From CALLPQ01 sp964479275 (lineage in GTDB: Bacteria > Pseudomonadota > Alphaproteobacteria > Caulobacterales > Parvularculaceae): 64,000 nucleotides of DNA. Within the stretch, counting starts at the first letter, position 1. The number at the start of each line of letters is the position of its first letter. Of the stretch, positions 30,414 to 38,406 are shown one piece after another. A program made the position numbers and the translations under genes. Below the pieces are notes generated by a model that was given only the letters and a program-made list of their open reading frames with translations, did not search any database and was not told where the DNA came from. The stretch spans positions 77,848-141,847 of the forward strand of contig CAYZLR010000002.1 in the NCBI GenBank assembly GCA_964479275.1, read 5' to 3'.

Positions 30414-30528
30414 CGTCGGAAAGCATTTGCAAAGATCAATTAAGAAGAGAGGGCAGTTACCCGAGATCATAGGTTGATGCGCCAGGTAGCTCCTGAGAAG
30501 TTAGGTTCGAATCCAACTCCGACGGCCA
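30414..30528 (+). tRNA. 115-nt expanded tRNA-like RNA
   Basis: Acceptor CGTCGGA/TCCGACG perfect, G73 and CCA, T loop TTCGAAT with a one-base bulge in its stem. Inside are GGG-CAGTTA-CCC, CAGG/CCTG and ATCAA/TTGAT pairings but no standard anticodon arm. About 40 nt too long. Same architecture class as the RNA at 30288. Confidence 0.4.
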
Positions 30529-30530
30529 TT

Positions 30531-30758
30531 ATGAAATATAAGTATGAAGTTAAAATAGTTCCTGAACTTCCTAATGGAATGGAACCCGCTTGCAGAGTTT
30601 TATCAGAAACTGAAGTATTATTTTTGATAGATATATCTTATAGAAAGGATAAAACTGAGAAAGAGATTGTTTCGAATCTGATGCAATTTACTAAAGGTTT
30701 TGTTAATCCTGCTTTAATTGTAAAAGTATTAAGAAATTATCAAAGGAATTTATTATGA
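30531..30758 (+). CDS. hypothetical protein (75 aa)
   Basis: Starts two bases after the CCA of the preceding tRNA-like RNA (MKYKYEVKIVPELPNGMEPA). Mixed alpha/beta sequence, no family recognised. Overlaps the lipoprotein gene by 4 bp. Confidence 0.6.
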   Translation: MKYKYEVKIVPELPNGMEPACRVLSETEVLFLIDISYRKDKTEKEIVSNLMQFTKGFVNPALIVKVLRNYQRNLL

Positions 30759-31069
30759 AAAAGATTTTTATTTTATCCCTGATTATTTTATCAGGATGTG
30801 TAGAACCAAGTTTTAGATTTATACATACTAAAGCTAAAGTTTCAGAACAAGGTATTTGTATAGAAGACGAATGCTCATATAAAATAAAAACTGAATTAGG
30901 TGAAAATGATTTTATAAATATAAGAAGTCCCGCTTCGGTTGGTCAAACTGTTTATAAGATCTGTAGAAGTAAAAAGAATAAAATATATAATTGTGGTTGG
31001 TACGTAGAAAACGACCTAAGATATATTAATTTAGAAGAAAAACCAAGCTCGATTAGCTCAGTCAGGTAG
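30755..31069 (+). CDS. lipoprotein whose stop lies in tRNA-Val
   Basis: Signal peptide with lipobox ILSGC (Cys15). The rest is polar with several Cys (GICIEDECSYKIK, YNCGWYVEN). The last seven codons and the TAG stop are tRNA-Val sequence. Probably exported and lipid-anchored in the host envelope; function unknown. Confidence 0.65.
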   Translation: MKKIFILSLIILSGCVEPSFRFIHTKAKVSEQGICIEDECSYKIKTELGENDFINIRSPASVGQTVYKICRSKKNKIYNCGWYVENDLRYINLEEKPSSISSVR

Positions 31070-31124
31070 AGCTCTGTCCTTACAAGTCAGGTAAGCAATG
31101 GTTCGAATCCATTATCGAGTACCA
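31047..31124 (+). tRNA. tRNA-Val (TAC)
   Basis: Acceptor GCTCGAT/ATCGAGT, D arm GCTC/GAGC, anticodon loop CTTACAA (one mismatch in the stem), T arm AATGG-TTCGAAT-CCATT, CCA encoded. Confidence 0.9.
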
Positions 31125-31144
31125 ATTTTTACAATGAGTATATT

Positions 31145-31444
31145 ATGTTCAAATTCTTCAAGAAGAAACCAAAATATCCCACCAAAAATAATCCTACCAC
31201 TTTTGAAATACATAGTGGATGGGGAGATAATATCAGTTGGTTAAATACCGAACAATTTAATAATTATACGGAAGATACCATCTTTAAAGTTTATGGTCAT
31301 CTACCATTTGAATTTCCAGAAGTAGGCGATCTACTCGAAGGATATTTTGAATCAGGTGAAGTAATGTTTAAATTTATAAAGGTTCAAAGAAAATCTGATC
31401 CTAGAGATATGTTTTTCGCAGAGGTTGTATTACATGAAGGTTAA
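31145..31444 (+). CDS. hypothetical protein (99 aa)
   Basis: Basic N-terminus (MFKFFKKKPKYPTKN) then a beta-rich domain (FPEVGDLLEGYFESGEVMFK). Overlaps the next gene. No family recognised. Confidence 0.55.
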   Translation: MFKFFKKKPKYPTKNNPTTFEIHSGWGDNISWLNTEQFNNYTEDTIFKVYGHLPFEFPEVGDLLEGYFESGEVMFKFIKVQRKSDPRDMFFAEVVLHEG

Positions 31445-31655
31445 AACTCTATATTCTGAATTAGAGATAATTCATAAAGGTGGACAAGAGCTAGTTGAGA
31501 GTTCAGTTGATGCTACGTTCCAAACGCGATTTGGCATTTGTTTATCTTTATTAAAGCCAATGGAATTAGAAAGAACCAAATTCTTACAAGATATAATTGA
31601 TGGAAAAATTAAAGGAGCTGAAGCTAGAAGAATAGCAATTCAGAAATTTACATAA
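31434..31655 (+). CDS. hypothetical protein (73 aa)
   Basis: I choose the ATG at 31434. Helical protein (KVKTLYSELEIIHKGGQEL). Ends on the A of the next ATG. No family recognised. Confidence 0.55.
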   Translation: MKVKTLYSELEIIHKGGQELVESSVDATFQTRFGICLSLLKPMELERTKFLQDIIDGKIKGAEARRIAIQKFT

Positions 31656-32101
31656 TGAATAGTATTCCTTTAGTCGCTTATAGCATTAATAATATGTATT
31701 TCATGGGAATTCAAGCTGGAATTCAAGCATATCATAGTTGTATAGAATTAGGTCAATTTTGCCATAAACTAGGACCAGGAAACGAAAACCGATCTATTGG
31801 TAAATTACACTTTGACTTTCATGGTATTTATTCAGATTGGGCAGATAATCATAAAAGTGTATCTATTCTTAATGGCGGTACTAGAAACAATCTTGAAGAA
31901 CTTGCTAGTATTATAGAAAGATCATCATTTCCATCTAAAAGGTTTTATGAAAGGGATTGTTCTGAAGATGCATTTAGTAGTATCACGGTTGTATGTCCTA
32001 ATGTCAGAGACATTTTGAAAAGAAAATATTTACACAAATTTATATCTAATGAAGATTATTGTATGTTTGAACATTTAGTTTCATTGAGGGTCGCAACTTG
32101 A
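31655..32101 (+). CDS. conserved hypothetical protein (possible peptidyl-tRNA hydrolase 2-like fold)
   Basis: 148 residues. PLVAYSINNMYFMGIQAGIQ near the N-terminus, then WADNHKSVSILNGGTRNNLEEL and a late SITVVCPNVRD. This order faintly recalls PTH2-type proteins, which would fit a tRNA-rich region, but the match is weak and from memory. Confidence 0.4.
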   Translation: MNSIPLVAYSINNMYFMGIQAGIQAYHSCIELGQFCHKLGPGNENRSIGKLHFDFHGIYSDWADNHKSVSILNGGTRNNLEELASIIERSSFPSKRFYERDCSEDAFSSITVVCPNVRDILKRKYLHKFISNEDYCMFEHLVSLRVAT

Positions 32102-32274
32102 AAAATCTCGAAGAATTAATGGATTATTTAAGCAGAATATCAAATAACTGGACTTTTAGTTTTTCCAATAATAAATATACTATATCAGCAAATAAAAATT
32201 CAAAAAAAATAATTATATCATCTACAACTTTGTATGATGGTTTAAATGAAATAATAGATAAAATTGAAAACTAA
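32098..32274 (+). CDS. small hypothetical protein (58 aa), TTG start
   Basis: Start TTG overlaps the previous stop (TTGA) and has GAGGG 7-8 nt upstream. Product MKNLEELMDYLSRISNNWTF. No family recognised. Confidence 0.5.
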   Translation: MKNLEELMDYLSRISNNWTFSFSNNKYTISANKNSKKIIISSTTLYDGLNEIIDKIEN

Positions 32275-32464
32275 AGAAAGATTATTAGAGATAGTATTTT
32301 TAATAGCTTTAGTTTATGTATCTTATCAAATTGGAAGTATTAATAATTTAGTTATAAATCATATAGATGTAAGCAAAACCGCCTGTCAAAATGTTTTTAA
32401 GCCATTAATAGATAAGGAACTCAGTCAAGACATGATTCCTAAAGATAGATTATTTGATATATGA
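32264..32464 (+). CDS. small membrane-anchored protein (66 aa)
   Basis: TTG start overlapping the previous gene. One TM helix at about 8-22 (LLEIVFLIALVYVSYQIG) and a polar C-terminus. No family recognised. Confidence 0.5.
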   Translation: MKTKERLLEIVFLIALVYVSYQIGSINNLVINHIDVSKTACQNVFKPLIDKELSQDMIPKDRLFDI

Positions 32465-32465
32465 G

Positions 32466-32494
32466 TTTACAATATCAATTTAATGTTTTATAAT
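32466..32494 (+). promoter_or_regulatory. early promoter
   Basis: TTTACA, 18-base gap minus one (17 bp), TATAAT (32489-32494), then ATCAGTTAAATAATAGG before the gene at 32527. Confidence 0.7.
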
Positions 32495-32526
32495 AACTTA
32501 TCAGTTAAATAATAGGTAATTAAATT

Positions 32527-32703
32527 ATGAAATTTACAGATTATGATCTTTGGATAGAAAAATTAAATCAAATTTATGAAGATGGAATTATTTTTCCATT
32601 AGAACCTATTGGAAAACATTATTTTATGATAAATAATCGTATTGATAATGTTGTAGCAGAATGGGACATTTATTCTAATATCGGAACAATTACGGGCCTC
32701 TAG
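32527..32703 (+). CDS. small early protein (58 aa), stop inside the downstream tRNA
   Basis: MKFTDYDLWIEKLNQIYEDG; no family recognised. Its last codons (GGC CTC TAG) are the first bases of the tRNA at 32694, so the tRNA supplies the stop codon. Confidence 0.6.
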   Translation: MKFTDYDLWIEKLNQIYEDGIIFPLEPIGKHYFMINNRIDNVVAEWDIYSNIGTITGL

Positions 32704-32768
32704 CATAGTAGGTTAATGCACCCGACTCATAATCGGTAGAGTGATAGGTTCGAATCCTTCGGGGCCCA
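32694..32768 (+). tRNA. tRNA with CAT anticodon, probably Ile2
   Basis: Acceptor GGGCCTC/GGGGCCC, D stem GCAT/ATGC, anticodon arm CCGA-CTCATAA-TCGG resembling tRNA-Ile2 (CAU, lysidine-modified, reads AUA). T stem is weak. No CCA encoded. AUA reading would suit this A+T-rich genome. Confidence 0.75.
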
Positions 32769-32778
32769 TACTTATACA

Positions 32779-32808
32779 AAAAGTTCGATTGTTATAATTC
32801 GAACTTTT
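32779..32808 (+). terminator. hairpin terminator before the GIY-YIG gene
   Basis: AAAAGTTCGA/TCGAACTTTT, 10 bp with a 10-nt loop; the right arm runs into the late promoter. Confidence 0.55.
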
Positions 32809-32815
32809 ATAAATA
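32808..32815 (+). promoter_or_regulatory. late promoter TATAAATA, 5 nt before ATG
   Basis: TATAAATA-ATAGT-ATG. With a T4-like start point the mRNA would be practically leaderless. Confidence 0.65.
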
Positions 32816-32820
32816 ATAGT

Positions 32821-33471
32821 ATGAAAAGAAAATACTATTTAATTTATAAAACCACCAATCTTATCAATGGTAAAATTTATATAGGATGCCACAAGACCGA
32901 CGACTTACAAGATTCATATCTGGGCTCTGGAAAAATATTAAATTATGCTATTAAAAAATATGGAAAAGAGAATTTTTCCAGAGAAATTATAGAAATATTT
33001 GATAATCCTGATGATATGTTTTCTTTAGAATCAACTTTAGTAAATCAAACGTTTGTGTTGAATGATAAAAATTATAATATTATGAAAGGCGGCCACGGCG
33101 GCTGGGAATTTGTTAATAAAACTAAAAACTTTCATAAGCATAATAAAACTATATCTATTCTTGGCGGCAAGGCCTTTGCTAAAAAATTAAATAATTGTGA
33201 AAAAACTAAAGAAGCATTTAAAAATAATTTCATTGAAACTGGTAAGTTAGCATCTAAATTAAAATATCCCAATGGTCTATTTTATGGTAGAAACCACTCA
33301 GATGAAACTAAAGCTCTTATGTCTGAGAAAGCCAAATTAAGAAAGGGAAATAAAAATTCCCAATATGGAACCAGGTGGATTCATAATCTGGACTTGAAAA
33401 AGTCCAAGAAGATAAAGAAAGAAGATCAAGTGCCAGAAGGCTGGTTACTTGGTAGAAAATTAAAGTTTTAA
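32821..33471 (+). CDS. GIY-YIG homing endonuclease
   Basis: 216 residues: LIYKTTNLINGKIYIGCH (GIY-YIG motif), YLGSGKILNYAIKKYGKENF, catalytic-region LESTLVNQ, one NUMOD3 motif (GRNHSDETKALMSEKAK) and the C-terminal module RWIHNLDLKKSKKIKKEDQV with EGWLLGRKL. The module is shared with the HNH enzyme at 26828. Between tRNA-Ile2 and tRNA-Cys. Confidence 0.92.
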   Translation: MKRKYYLIYKTTNLINGKIYIGCHKTDDLQDSYLGSGKILNYAIKKYGKENFSREIIEIFDNPDDMFSLESTLVNQTFVLNDKNYNIMKGGHGGWEFVNKTKNFHKHNKTISILGGKAFAKKLNNCEKTKEAFKNNFIETGKLASKLKYPNGLFYGRNHSDETKALMSEKAKLRKGNKNSQYGTRWIHNLDLKKSKKIKKEDQVPEGWLLGRKLKF

Positions 33472-33481
33472 TAAAAAATGA

Positions 33482-33559
33482 GTGCTAGTGGCTGAGTGGT
33501 CCAAGGCAACAGCTTGCAAACCTGTAAAACCGTCAGTTCGAATCTGACCTAGTACTCCA
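33482..33559 (+). tRNA. tRNA-Cys (GCA)
   Basis: Acceptor GTGCTAG/CTAGTAC, anticodon loop TTGCAAA, T arm GTCAG-TTCGAAT-CTGAC, CCA encoded. Confidence 0.87.
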
Positions 33560-33583
33560 ATTTAATAATGAGAAATTTATATA

Positions 33584-34054
33584 ATGTTTAATTTTACCGA
33601 AAAACAAGAAATTATAGAATATTTACAAAATACCGAAGGCAATGTATATATTGGTTGTGATTCAGTACGTAAAAAGGCTAGAGATCATATTACTTGGGTA
33701 GCTGAATATAGCGTGACTTTTTGCGTGCATATTAATAATGCTAATGGTTGTAAAATTTTTTATTATAAGGAAAAAGAACCCATTTTTGGTGATCCAAAGA
33801 AACCTGGTCAAAGACTTATGAATGAAGTCTTTAAAACTGTAGAATTGTATAAAGAATTTGAATATGAACTTATTGATAGAGATGTTGAAATTCATCTAGA
33901 CGTTAATCCTTTAGACGAATTTGCTTCTTCTAAGGTTGTAAAACAGGCTAAAGGATATGTATTAGGAGTAATTGGAATAGATCCACAGTTAAAGCCTGAT
34001 GCTTATGCCGCAAGTTATGCAGCTGATCATGCCGCAAGGAATAAGAAATTTTAA
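33584..34054 (+). CDS. YkuK/DUF458-like RNase H-fold protein
   Basis: 156 residues. VYIGCDSVRKK (metal Asp), NNANGCKIFYY, LMNEVFKTVELYKEF, VEIHLDVNP followed by SSKVVKQAKGYVLG and KPDAYAASYAADHAARN. This is the DUF458 pattern, predicted RNase H-like nuclease. Common in large phages; substrate unknown. Confidence 0.75.
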   Translation: MFNFTEKQEIIEYLQNTEGNVYIGCDSVRKKARDHITWVAEYSVTFCVHINNANGCKIFYYKEKEPIFGDPKKPGQRLMNEVFKTVELYKEFEYELIDRDVEIHLDVNPLDEFASSKVVKQAKGYVLGVIGIDPQLKPDAYAASYAADHAARNKKF

Positions 34055-34055
34055 T

Positions 34056-34685
34056 ATGAAACCTATATTACTTAATAATATTTTTAAAGATGATAAAAAT
34101 TTTAAAGAAGATTATGGTTATTCTAATTGGTTTGAATTTATAGATCAAACGACCCAATGGATAAATGTTGGTGCTCCTAGAGACGAATGTTTTATGGCTG
34201 CTCCTAAATTTGTTCCTATTGAAATAACTGATAATAGTTCATTTTTAGGAAATCTTCAAACTAATGAATGGCCTCTAAAATATTCTTATAGACCTGGAAA
34301 ATTCTATGAATCTTTAAAAATGTCATTCGCTGTTGAAAATATAATGAGGTATTTAAATAATGTGACTAATTGTGAATACGACATTTGTTTCTTAAATAGA
34401 TATGAAGATGAGACCAAACATTTAGGTTGGCATGCTGATGATAGCCCAGAGATGGACCAAAGTCATCCTATAGCTTCAGTATCATTTGGAGCCGAAAGAG
34501 AAATTTGGATTAAAGAACAAGACTTTAAAGGAGCCATTCCTGAAGAAAATAAGTATTTACTTTTAGATGGTTCTTGTTTTATAATGCCACCTGGATTTCA
34601 ACAGAAATACTATCACAAAATACCTAAGGTAGGTAATAAGTGTGATCCAAGAATCAGTTTAACTTTTAGGAAATTTAATATATGA
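34056..34685 (+). CDS. AlkB-like 2-oxoglutarate/Fe(II) dioxygenase
   Basis: The metal ligands HxD (HLGWHADDSPEM) and a distal His (KYYHKIPK), plus the 2-oxoglutarate Arg (PRISLTFRKF), are in AlkB order, with IASVSFGAEREIWIK between. I choose ATG 34056 rather than the upstream frame start. AlkB proteins repair alkylated bases; in a phage with modified DNA it could also act on bases made in the 231-6772 cluster. Confidence 0.82.
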   Translation: MKPILLNNIFKDDKNFKEDYGYSNWFEFIDQTTQWINVGAPRDECFMAAPKFVPIEITDNSSFLGNLQTNEWPLKYSYRPGKFYESLKMSFAVENIMRYLNNVTNCEYDICFLNRYEDETKHLGWHADDSPEMDQSHPIASVSFGAEREIWIKEQDFKGAIPEENKYLLLDGSCFIMPPGFQQKYYHKIPKVGNKCDPRISLTFRKFNI

Positions 34686-34885
34686 ATACATTAACTTTAT
34701 TTTTAATAGTTTATTTTTCTTTTTCTATTATAGCCACATTTTATTTTATAAGATATTCTTGGGTTTTATCCAAGAAACAAAATTTTAAAGAATGGTTTAA
34801 AGTACAAGATAAAAGCATTTATATAGGTGTTTTCTTTGTGGCTCCATTAATCTCAATATACATATTTTTTAAAGGTGATAAATGA
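34682..34885 (+). CDS. small membrane protein, two TM helices
   Basis: 67 residues with hydrophobic stretches at about 3-24 and 46-62. ATGA overlaps on both sides tie it to the AlkB and PRPP synthetase genes. No family recognised. Confidence 0.6.
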   Translation: MNTLTLFLIVYFSFSIIATFYFIRYSWVLSKKQNFKEWFKVQDKSIYIGVFFVAPLISIYIFFKGDK

Positions 34886-35745
34886 ATAATTTTGAATTTC
34901 AACCCGAACTTAAAGTAGATTTTTTAACTTTTAGCGACGGCGCTGAACATGTGCAATTAGATCCTAATTCTGTTTATACTTCAATGGATCTATATGCGAA
35001 TTTAAATTCATCTCAAAACATAATGAGATTTTTCTTACTTATTGAAGCTCTTAATGAAGTACAAAAACAAGATGGTCATGTAGGAAATCTTACAGTTGAT
35101 ATGCCTTATTTACCATATGCAAGACAAGATCGACACTGCGCCCCTGGACAGTCATTTGCTTTAGATGTCTTTATGGGACTATTGTCTAGAGCAGTATATA
35201 ATTGTGAAAACTTAAATATAATTTTTGATGTTGAAGATTTACACAGCGATGTAGCTTTAGAATTAGCTGAAACTTGGAGCTTACAATTCAATCACCACAC
35301 CCAACTAGATGCCATCAAGCAAGATGAAGAAGTAAAAGCATTTGTACAAGATTGTGATGTAGTAATATCTCCTGATGCTGGTGCTACTAATAAATCAGCT
35401 GAGATAGCTAATTATTTAGAAATTTGGCATTTTGCTTCTAGTAAAAAGAGAGATCCAAAAACTGGATATATCACAAAAACAGATGTCCATTGCTCTCATG
35501 CACCAGAGTACGTAAAAGATAAAAATGTTCTTATTTGTGATGATATATGTGACGGTGGAATGACTTTCAACCTGCTAGCCGATGAATTGAAAAAGTATGA
35601 ACCAGCTAGTATAAATTTATTAATCTCACATGGAATTTTTAGCAAAGGAATTGATACATTAAGAGAAAATTTTGATTCTTTAATGGTTCTTAATTGTATG
35701 AATGATGATTTAGAAGATGATGAATTTTTAACGATTATTAGTTAA
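34882..35745 (+). CDS. prs: ribose-phosphate pyrophosphokinase (PRPP synthetase)
   Basis: Makes PRPP from ribose-5-phosphate and ATP. Seen: MPYLPYARQDRHCAPGQSF (ATP/ribose site), VEDLHSD, and the PRPP-binding loop VLICDDICDGGMTF near residue 216. The phage pairs it with NAMPT at 36301, which consumes PRPP, the pairing known from vibriophage KVP40 relatives. Confidence 0.92.
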   Translation: MNNFEFQPELKVDFLTFSDGAEHVQLDPNSVYTSMDLYANLNSSQNIMRFFLLIEALNEVQKQDGHVGNLTVDMPYLPYARQDRHCAPGQSFALDVFMGLLSRAVYNCENLNIIFDVEDLHSDVALELAETWSLQFNHHTQLDAIKQDEEVKAFVQDCDVVISPDAGATNKSAEIANYLEIWHFASSKKRDPKTGYITKTDVHCSHAPEYVKDKNVLICDDICDGGMTFNLLADELKKYEPASINLLISHGIFSKGIDTLRENFDSLMVLNCMNDDLEDDEFLTIIS

Positions 35746-35929
35746 TAAAATCAAAGCCTAAATCTTTAAACGATTGTCCTATACAATCAGTTCCTAAACT
35801 TGTTAGATATTTTGATCGATGATAAGATTTATTAGTAACTAGCTTATTTGAATTTTTAACTCGATTAAGTTTCTTAACCTGATTTATTATGTTATAATAT
35901 CTGTCACTAAATTTATTTTTAATTAACAT
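35738..35929 (-). pseudogene. HNH endonuclease gene with internal deletion of the catalytic core
   Basis: The 63-residue frame joins the HNH N-terminus (MLIKNKFSDRYYNIINQVKK) directly to the C-terminal module (SKYLTSLGTDCIGQSFKDLG). The whole HNH core is gone but the frame is kept. Its late promoter at 35935 is intact. Confidence 0.75.
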
Positions 35930-35934
35930 ATAAC

Positions 35935-35942
35935 TATTTATA
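35935..35942 (-). promoter_or_regulatory. late promoter TATAAATA, minus strand, 5 nt before ATG
   Basis: Reads TATAAATA-GTTAT-ATG on the minus strand, identical in arrangement to the promoter at 49911. Confidence 0.6.
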
Positions 35943-35946
35943 CAAT

Positions 35947-36132
35947 ATGAAAAAAGTAACAAAGAAAGAACGTAAACGTCAAGGTAGAAATGCCTTTGTT
36001 AGAAACATTTTAGCAAATGGCCGGAGTTTTACATTAGGAAACGAATTGTATGTTAGAGGATTACCTCAAACTGGCTCTAAAGGATATATGGTAGAAATGC
36101 CTATTGTAAGAGTTTCTTATGGAACATCTTAA
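35947..36132 (+). CDS. hypothetical basic protein (61 aa)
   Basis: Starts MKKVTKKERKRQGRNAFVRN, strongly basic, possibly nucleic-acid binding. Overlaps the next gene by 14 bp. No family recognised. Confidence 0.55.
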   Translation: MKKVTKKERKRQGRNAFVRNILANGRSFTLGNELYVRGLPQTGSKGYMVEMPIVRVSYGTS

Positions 36133-36301
36133 ATGCTCTGGCAGTATGAAGGCGGCTGCTATACAAGTCGCTTGCGATTTCGAAGTTCGTATGAACCAGC
36201 CTGGTATAGATTCAAGGTCAGTTACAGATGATGAAGTTCGTATGGCAATTTTGGTAGCTTACATTCAAGAATTAGAAGAACAATTAACAAGGAAACACTA
36301 A
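36119..36301 (+). CDS. hypothetical protein (60 aa)
   Basis: MEHLKCSGSMKAAAIQVACD and an acidic helical C-terminus. The stop ends on the A of the NAMPT ATG. The start may instead be the ATG at 36146. No family recognised. Confidence 0.5.
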   Translation: MEHLKCSGSMKAAAIQVACDFEVRMNQPGIDSRSVTDDEVRMAILVAYIQELEEQLTRKH

Positions 36302-38013
36302 TGGAAATTAATTACAAAAATCCTATTTTTCATACAGATTTTTACAAAACAGGCCACCTTAAACAGTATCCTGAAGGTACTGAATTTGTCTATTCAAATT
36401 TTACTCCTAGATCAGATAAAATTGCTCGAAGAAATGGCGATGTCCTAAAAGATTTCGATGGTAGAGTAGTAAATTTCGGATTACAAGGCATTATTGTAGA
36501 ATTTTTAATAGAATCATTTAATGAACACTTTTTCGGTGTGTCTATGATGAAAGCTATTGAAGCTTATCAATTTGTAATGGATAGCGCATTAGGTCCTAAT
36601 GTTGTTACTTCAGAACATTTAGAAGAATTGTGGGAATTTGGTAGCTTACCTTTAGAAATTAAAGCTTTACCTGAAGGTGCAAGAGTACCAGTAGGTGTTC
36701 CATTATTTACAATTATTAATACGGATGAAAGATTCTACTGGTTAGTAAATTATTTAGAGACCGTATTATCTTCTGAGTTATGGCAATCATGTACTAGTGC
36801 TACAATCGCCTATGAATATAAGCGATTATTATCTTATTATGCTAATAAAACTGGCGTTCCTCCTGAATTCGTTGCTATTCAAGGCCACGATTTTTCTTTT
36901 AGAGGATTAAGTTCAAGATTTAGCGCTGTAAAATCAGCCATTGGCCACTTAACAAGTTTTATTGGAACAGATACTATACCAGCTATTCCATATCTGATGC
37001 AATATTATGGAGCAACAAATGATATTATGCCTATTGGTGTAAGTGTTCCTGCTACTGAGCACAGTGTTATGTGTTTAGGTGGCCAAGAAACTGAAATTGA
37101 TACTGTCCGTCGACTAATTGTTGATAAGTACAACTCAGGCGTGATATCGGTAGTATCTGATACATGGGATTATTGGCAACTTCTTACAAAATTTACGACA
37201 GAATTGAAGCCTGAAATTCTAGCTAGAGAAGCCGATGCTAATGGTCTATCTAAAGTAGTTTTTAGGCCTGATAGTGGAAATCCTGTAGATATTATTTGCG
37301 GTTTAGATTTTCAAGACTTTGACAAGCAGATAGAGCTAGGTTTAGTTGATAAACATAGTGTGTATATGGATTCCATGGCTATATGTAGTCCTTTATCTGA
37401 TTATAATGATCAAAACTACTTATCAATAGATGCTGTTAAATATGAAGATAAGTTCTATTCAGTAGAAAATGGGTCAATACGATGGAAGAAAGAGATTCCA
37501 TGTCATGTTGTAAAAGGTTCTGTAGAAGTTTTATGGGATATATTTGAAGGAAATGTTAACGATAAAGGTTATAAAGAATTAAATGATAAAGTTGGCCTAA
37601 TTTATGGTGATTCTATTACTATTTCTAGAGCTGAAGAAATTCTAAGAAAATTAGAAGCTAAAGGTTTTGCATCTAGCAATATCGTTTTTGGTATTGGTTC
37701 ATATACATATCAATATAACACTCGAGATACTTTTGGTTTTGCCATGAAAGCTACTTGGGGAGTTGTTAATGGAGAAGAAAGAGAAATCTTTAAGGATCCT
37801 AAGACTGATGATGGTACTAAAAAATCAGCTAAAGGTCTTTTAAGTGTTGGAACCGATAATGAATATGATGAAACTATTAATTATGTATTAGTAGATCAAT
37901 GTGAAAAATCAACTGAAGAAATCGGCTACTTAGAAACTATATTTTTAAATGGTAAATTAATTAAAGAAACTAGTTTACAAGAAGTTCGCGATAGATTAGA
38001 ATCTAGCAAATAG
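36301..38013 (+). CDS. nadV: nicotinamide phosphoribosyltransferase (NAMPT)
   Basis: Makes NMN from nicotinamide and PRPP. Seen: TDFYKTGHLKQYPEGTEFVY at the N-terminus, RGLSSRFSAVKSAIGHL, SVPATEHSVMC, SVVSDTWDYW, VFRPDSGNPVDII and FGIGSYTYQY, all characteristic of NAMPT. 570 residues, longer than the usual 480-500. With PRPP synthetase upstream it forms an NAD-precursor salvage unit; no NMN adenylyltransferase is visible in the window. Confidence 0.95.
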   Translation: MEINYKNPIFHTDFYKTGHLKQYPEGTEFVYSNFTPRSDKIARRNGDVLKDFDGRVVNFGLQGIIVEFLIESFNEHFFGVSMMKAIEAYQFVMDSALGPNVVTSEHLEELWEFGSLPLEIKALPEGARVPVGVPLFTIINTDERFYWLVNYLETVLSSELWQSCTSATIAYEYKRLLSYYANKTGVPPEFVAIQGHDFSFRGLSSRFSAVKSAIGHLTSFIGTDTIPAIPYLMQYYGATNDIMPIGVSVPATEHSVMCLGGQETEIDTVRRLIVDKYNSGVISVVSDTWDYWQLLTKFTTELKPEILAREADANGLSKVVFRPDSGNPVDIICGLDFQDFDKQIELGLVDKHSVYMDSMAICSPLSDYNDQNYLSIDAVKYEDKFYSVENGSIRWKKEIPCHVVKGSVEVLWDIFEGNVNDKGYKELNDKVGLIYGDSITISRAEEILRKLEAKGFASSNIVFGIGSYTYQYNTRDTFGFAMKATWGVVNGEEREIFKDPKTDDGTKKSAKGLLSVGTDNEYDETINYVLVDQCEKSTEEIGYLETIFLNGKLIKETSLQEVRDRLESSK

Positions 38014-38025
38014 GAGAAAGTAAAA

Positions 38026-38406
38026 ATGAATATTGAAGAATTATGTAAATTAACCGATGAATTATTTTGTGAAAATGGTGGTCCTTTATATGAGAGTGAT
38101 CTAACTCTTGAAAGATTAAGAGCTTCAGCTAAAGCCGATTGGATTCAAAAATATCCTGAAAAGATTGAGAAAATAAATGAAAATTACAAAATCTTACAAG
38201 AAAATGATGTTGAATTCTTCTTGGAGCACCAATGGGGCGGCGAAGATCAAGGCTCTTCATATGGAGTAGTTTGGAAAGTAGTTCATGAAGGAACTCCGCA
38301 TCTTATTATGAAAACAGCATGGTACGCTTCACACTATGGAACTGACGACTGGACGGATGCTAAAGTAGCTACGCCTAAAGAAGTAACAACAATTGAGTAT
38401 GAATAA
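38026..38406 (+). CDS. tandem paralogue family, member 1
   Basis: 126 residues. C-terminal core HQWGGEDQGSSYGVVWKVV, WYASHYGTDDW and a closing TTIEYE recur in the next two genes. Directly behind NAMPT with AGGAG upstream. Function unknown. Confidence 0.65.
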   Translation: MNIEELCKLTDELFCENGGPLYESDLTLERLRASAKADWIQKYPEKIEKINENYKILQENDVEFFLEHQWGGEDQGSSYGVVWKVVHEGTPHLIMKTAWYASHYGTDDWTDAKVATPKEVTTIEYE

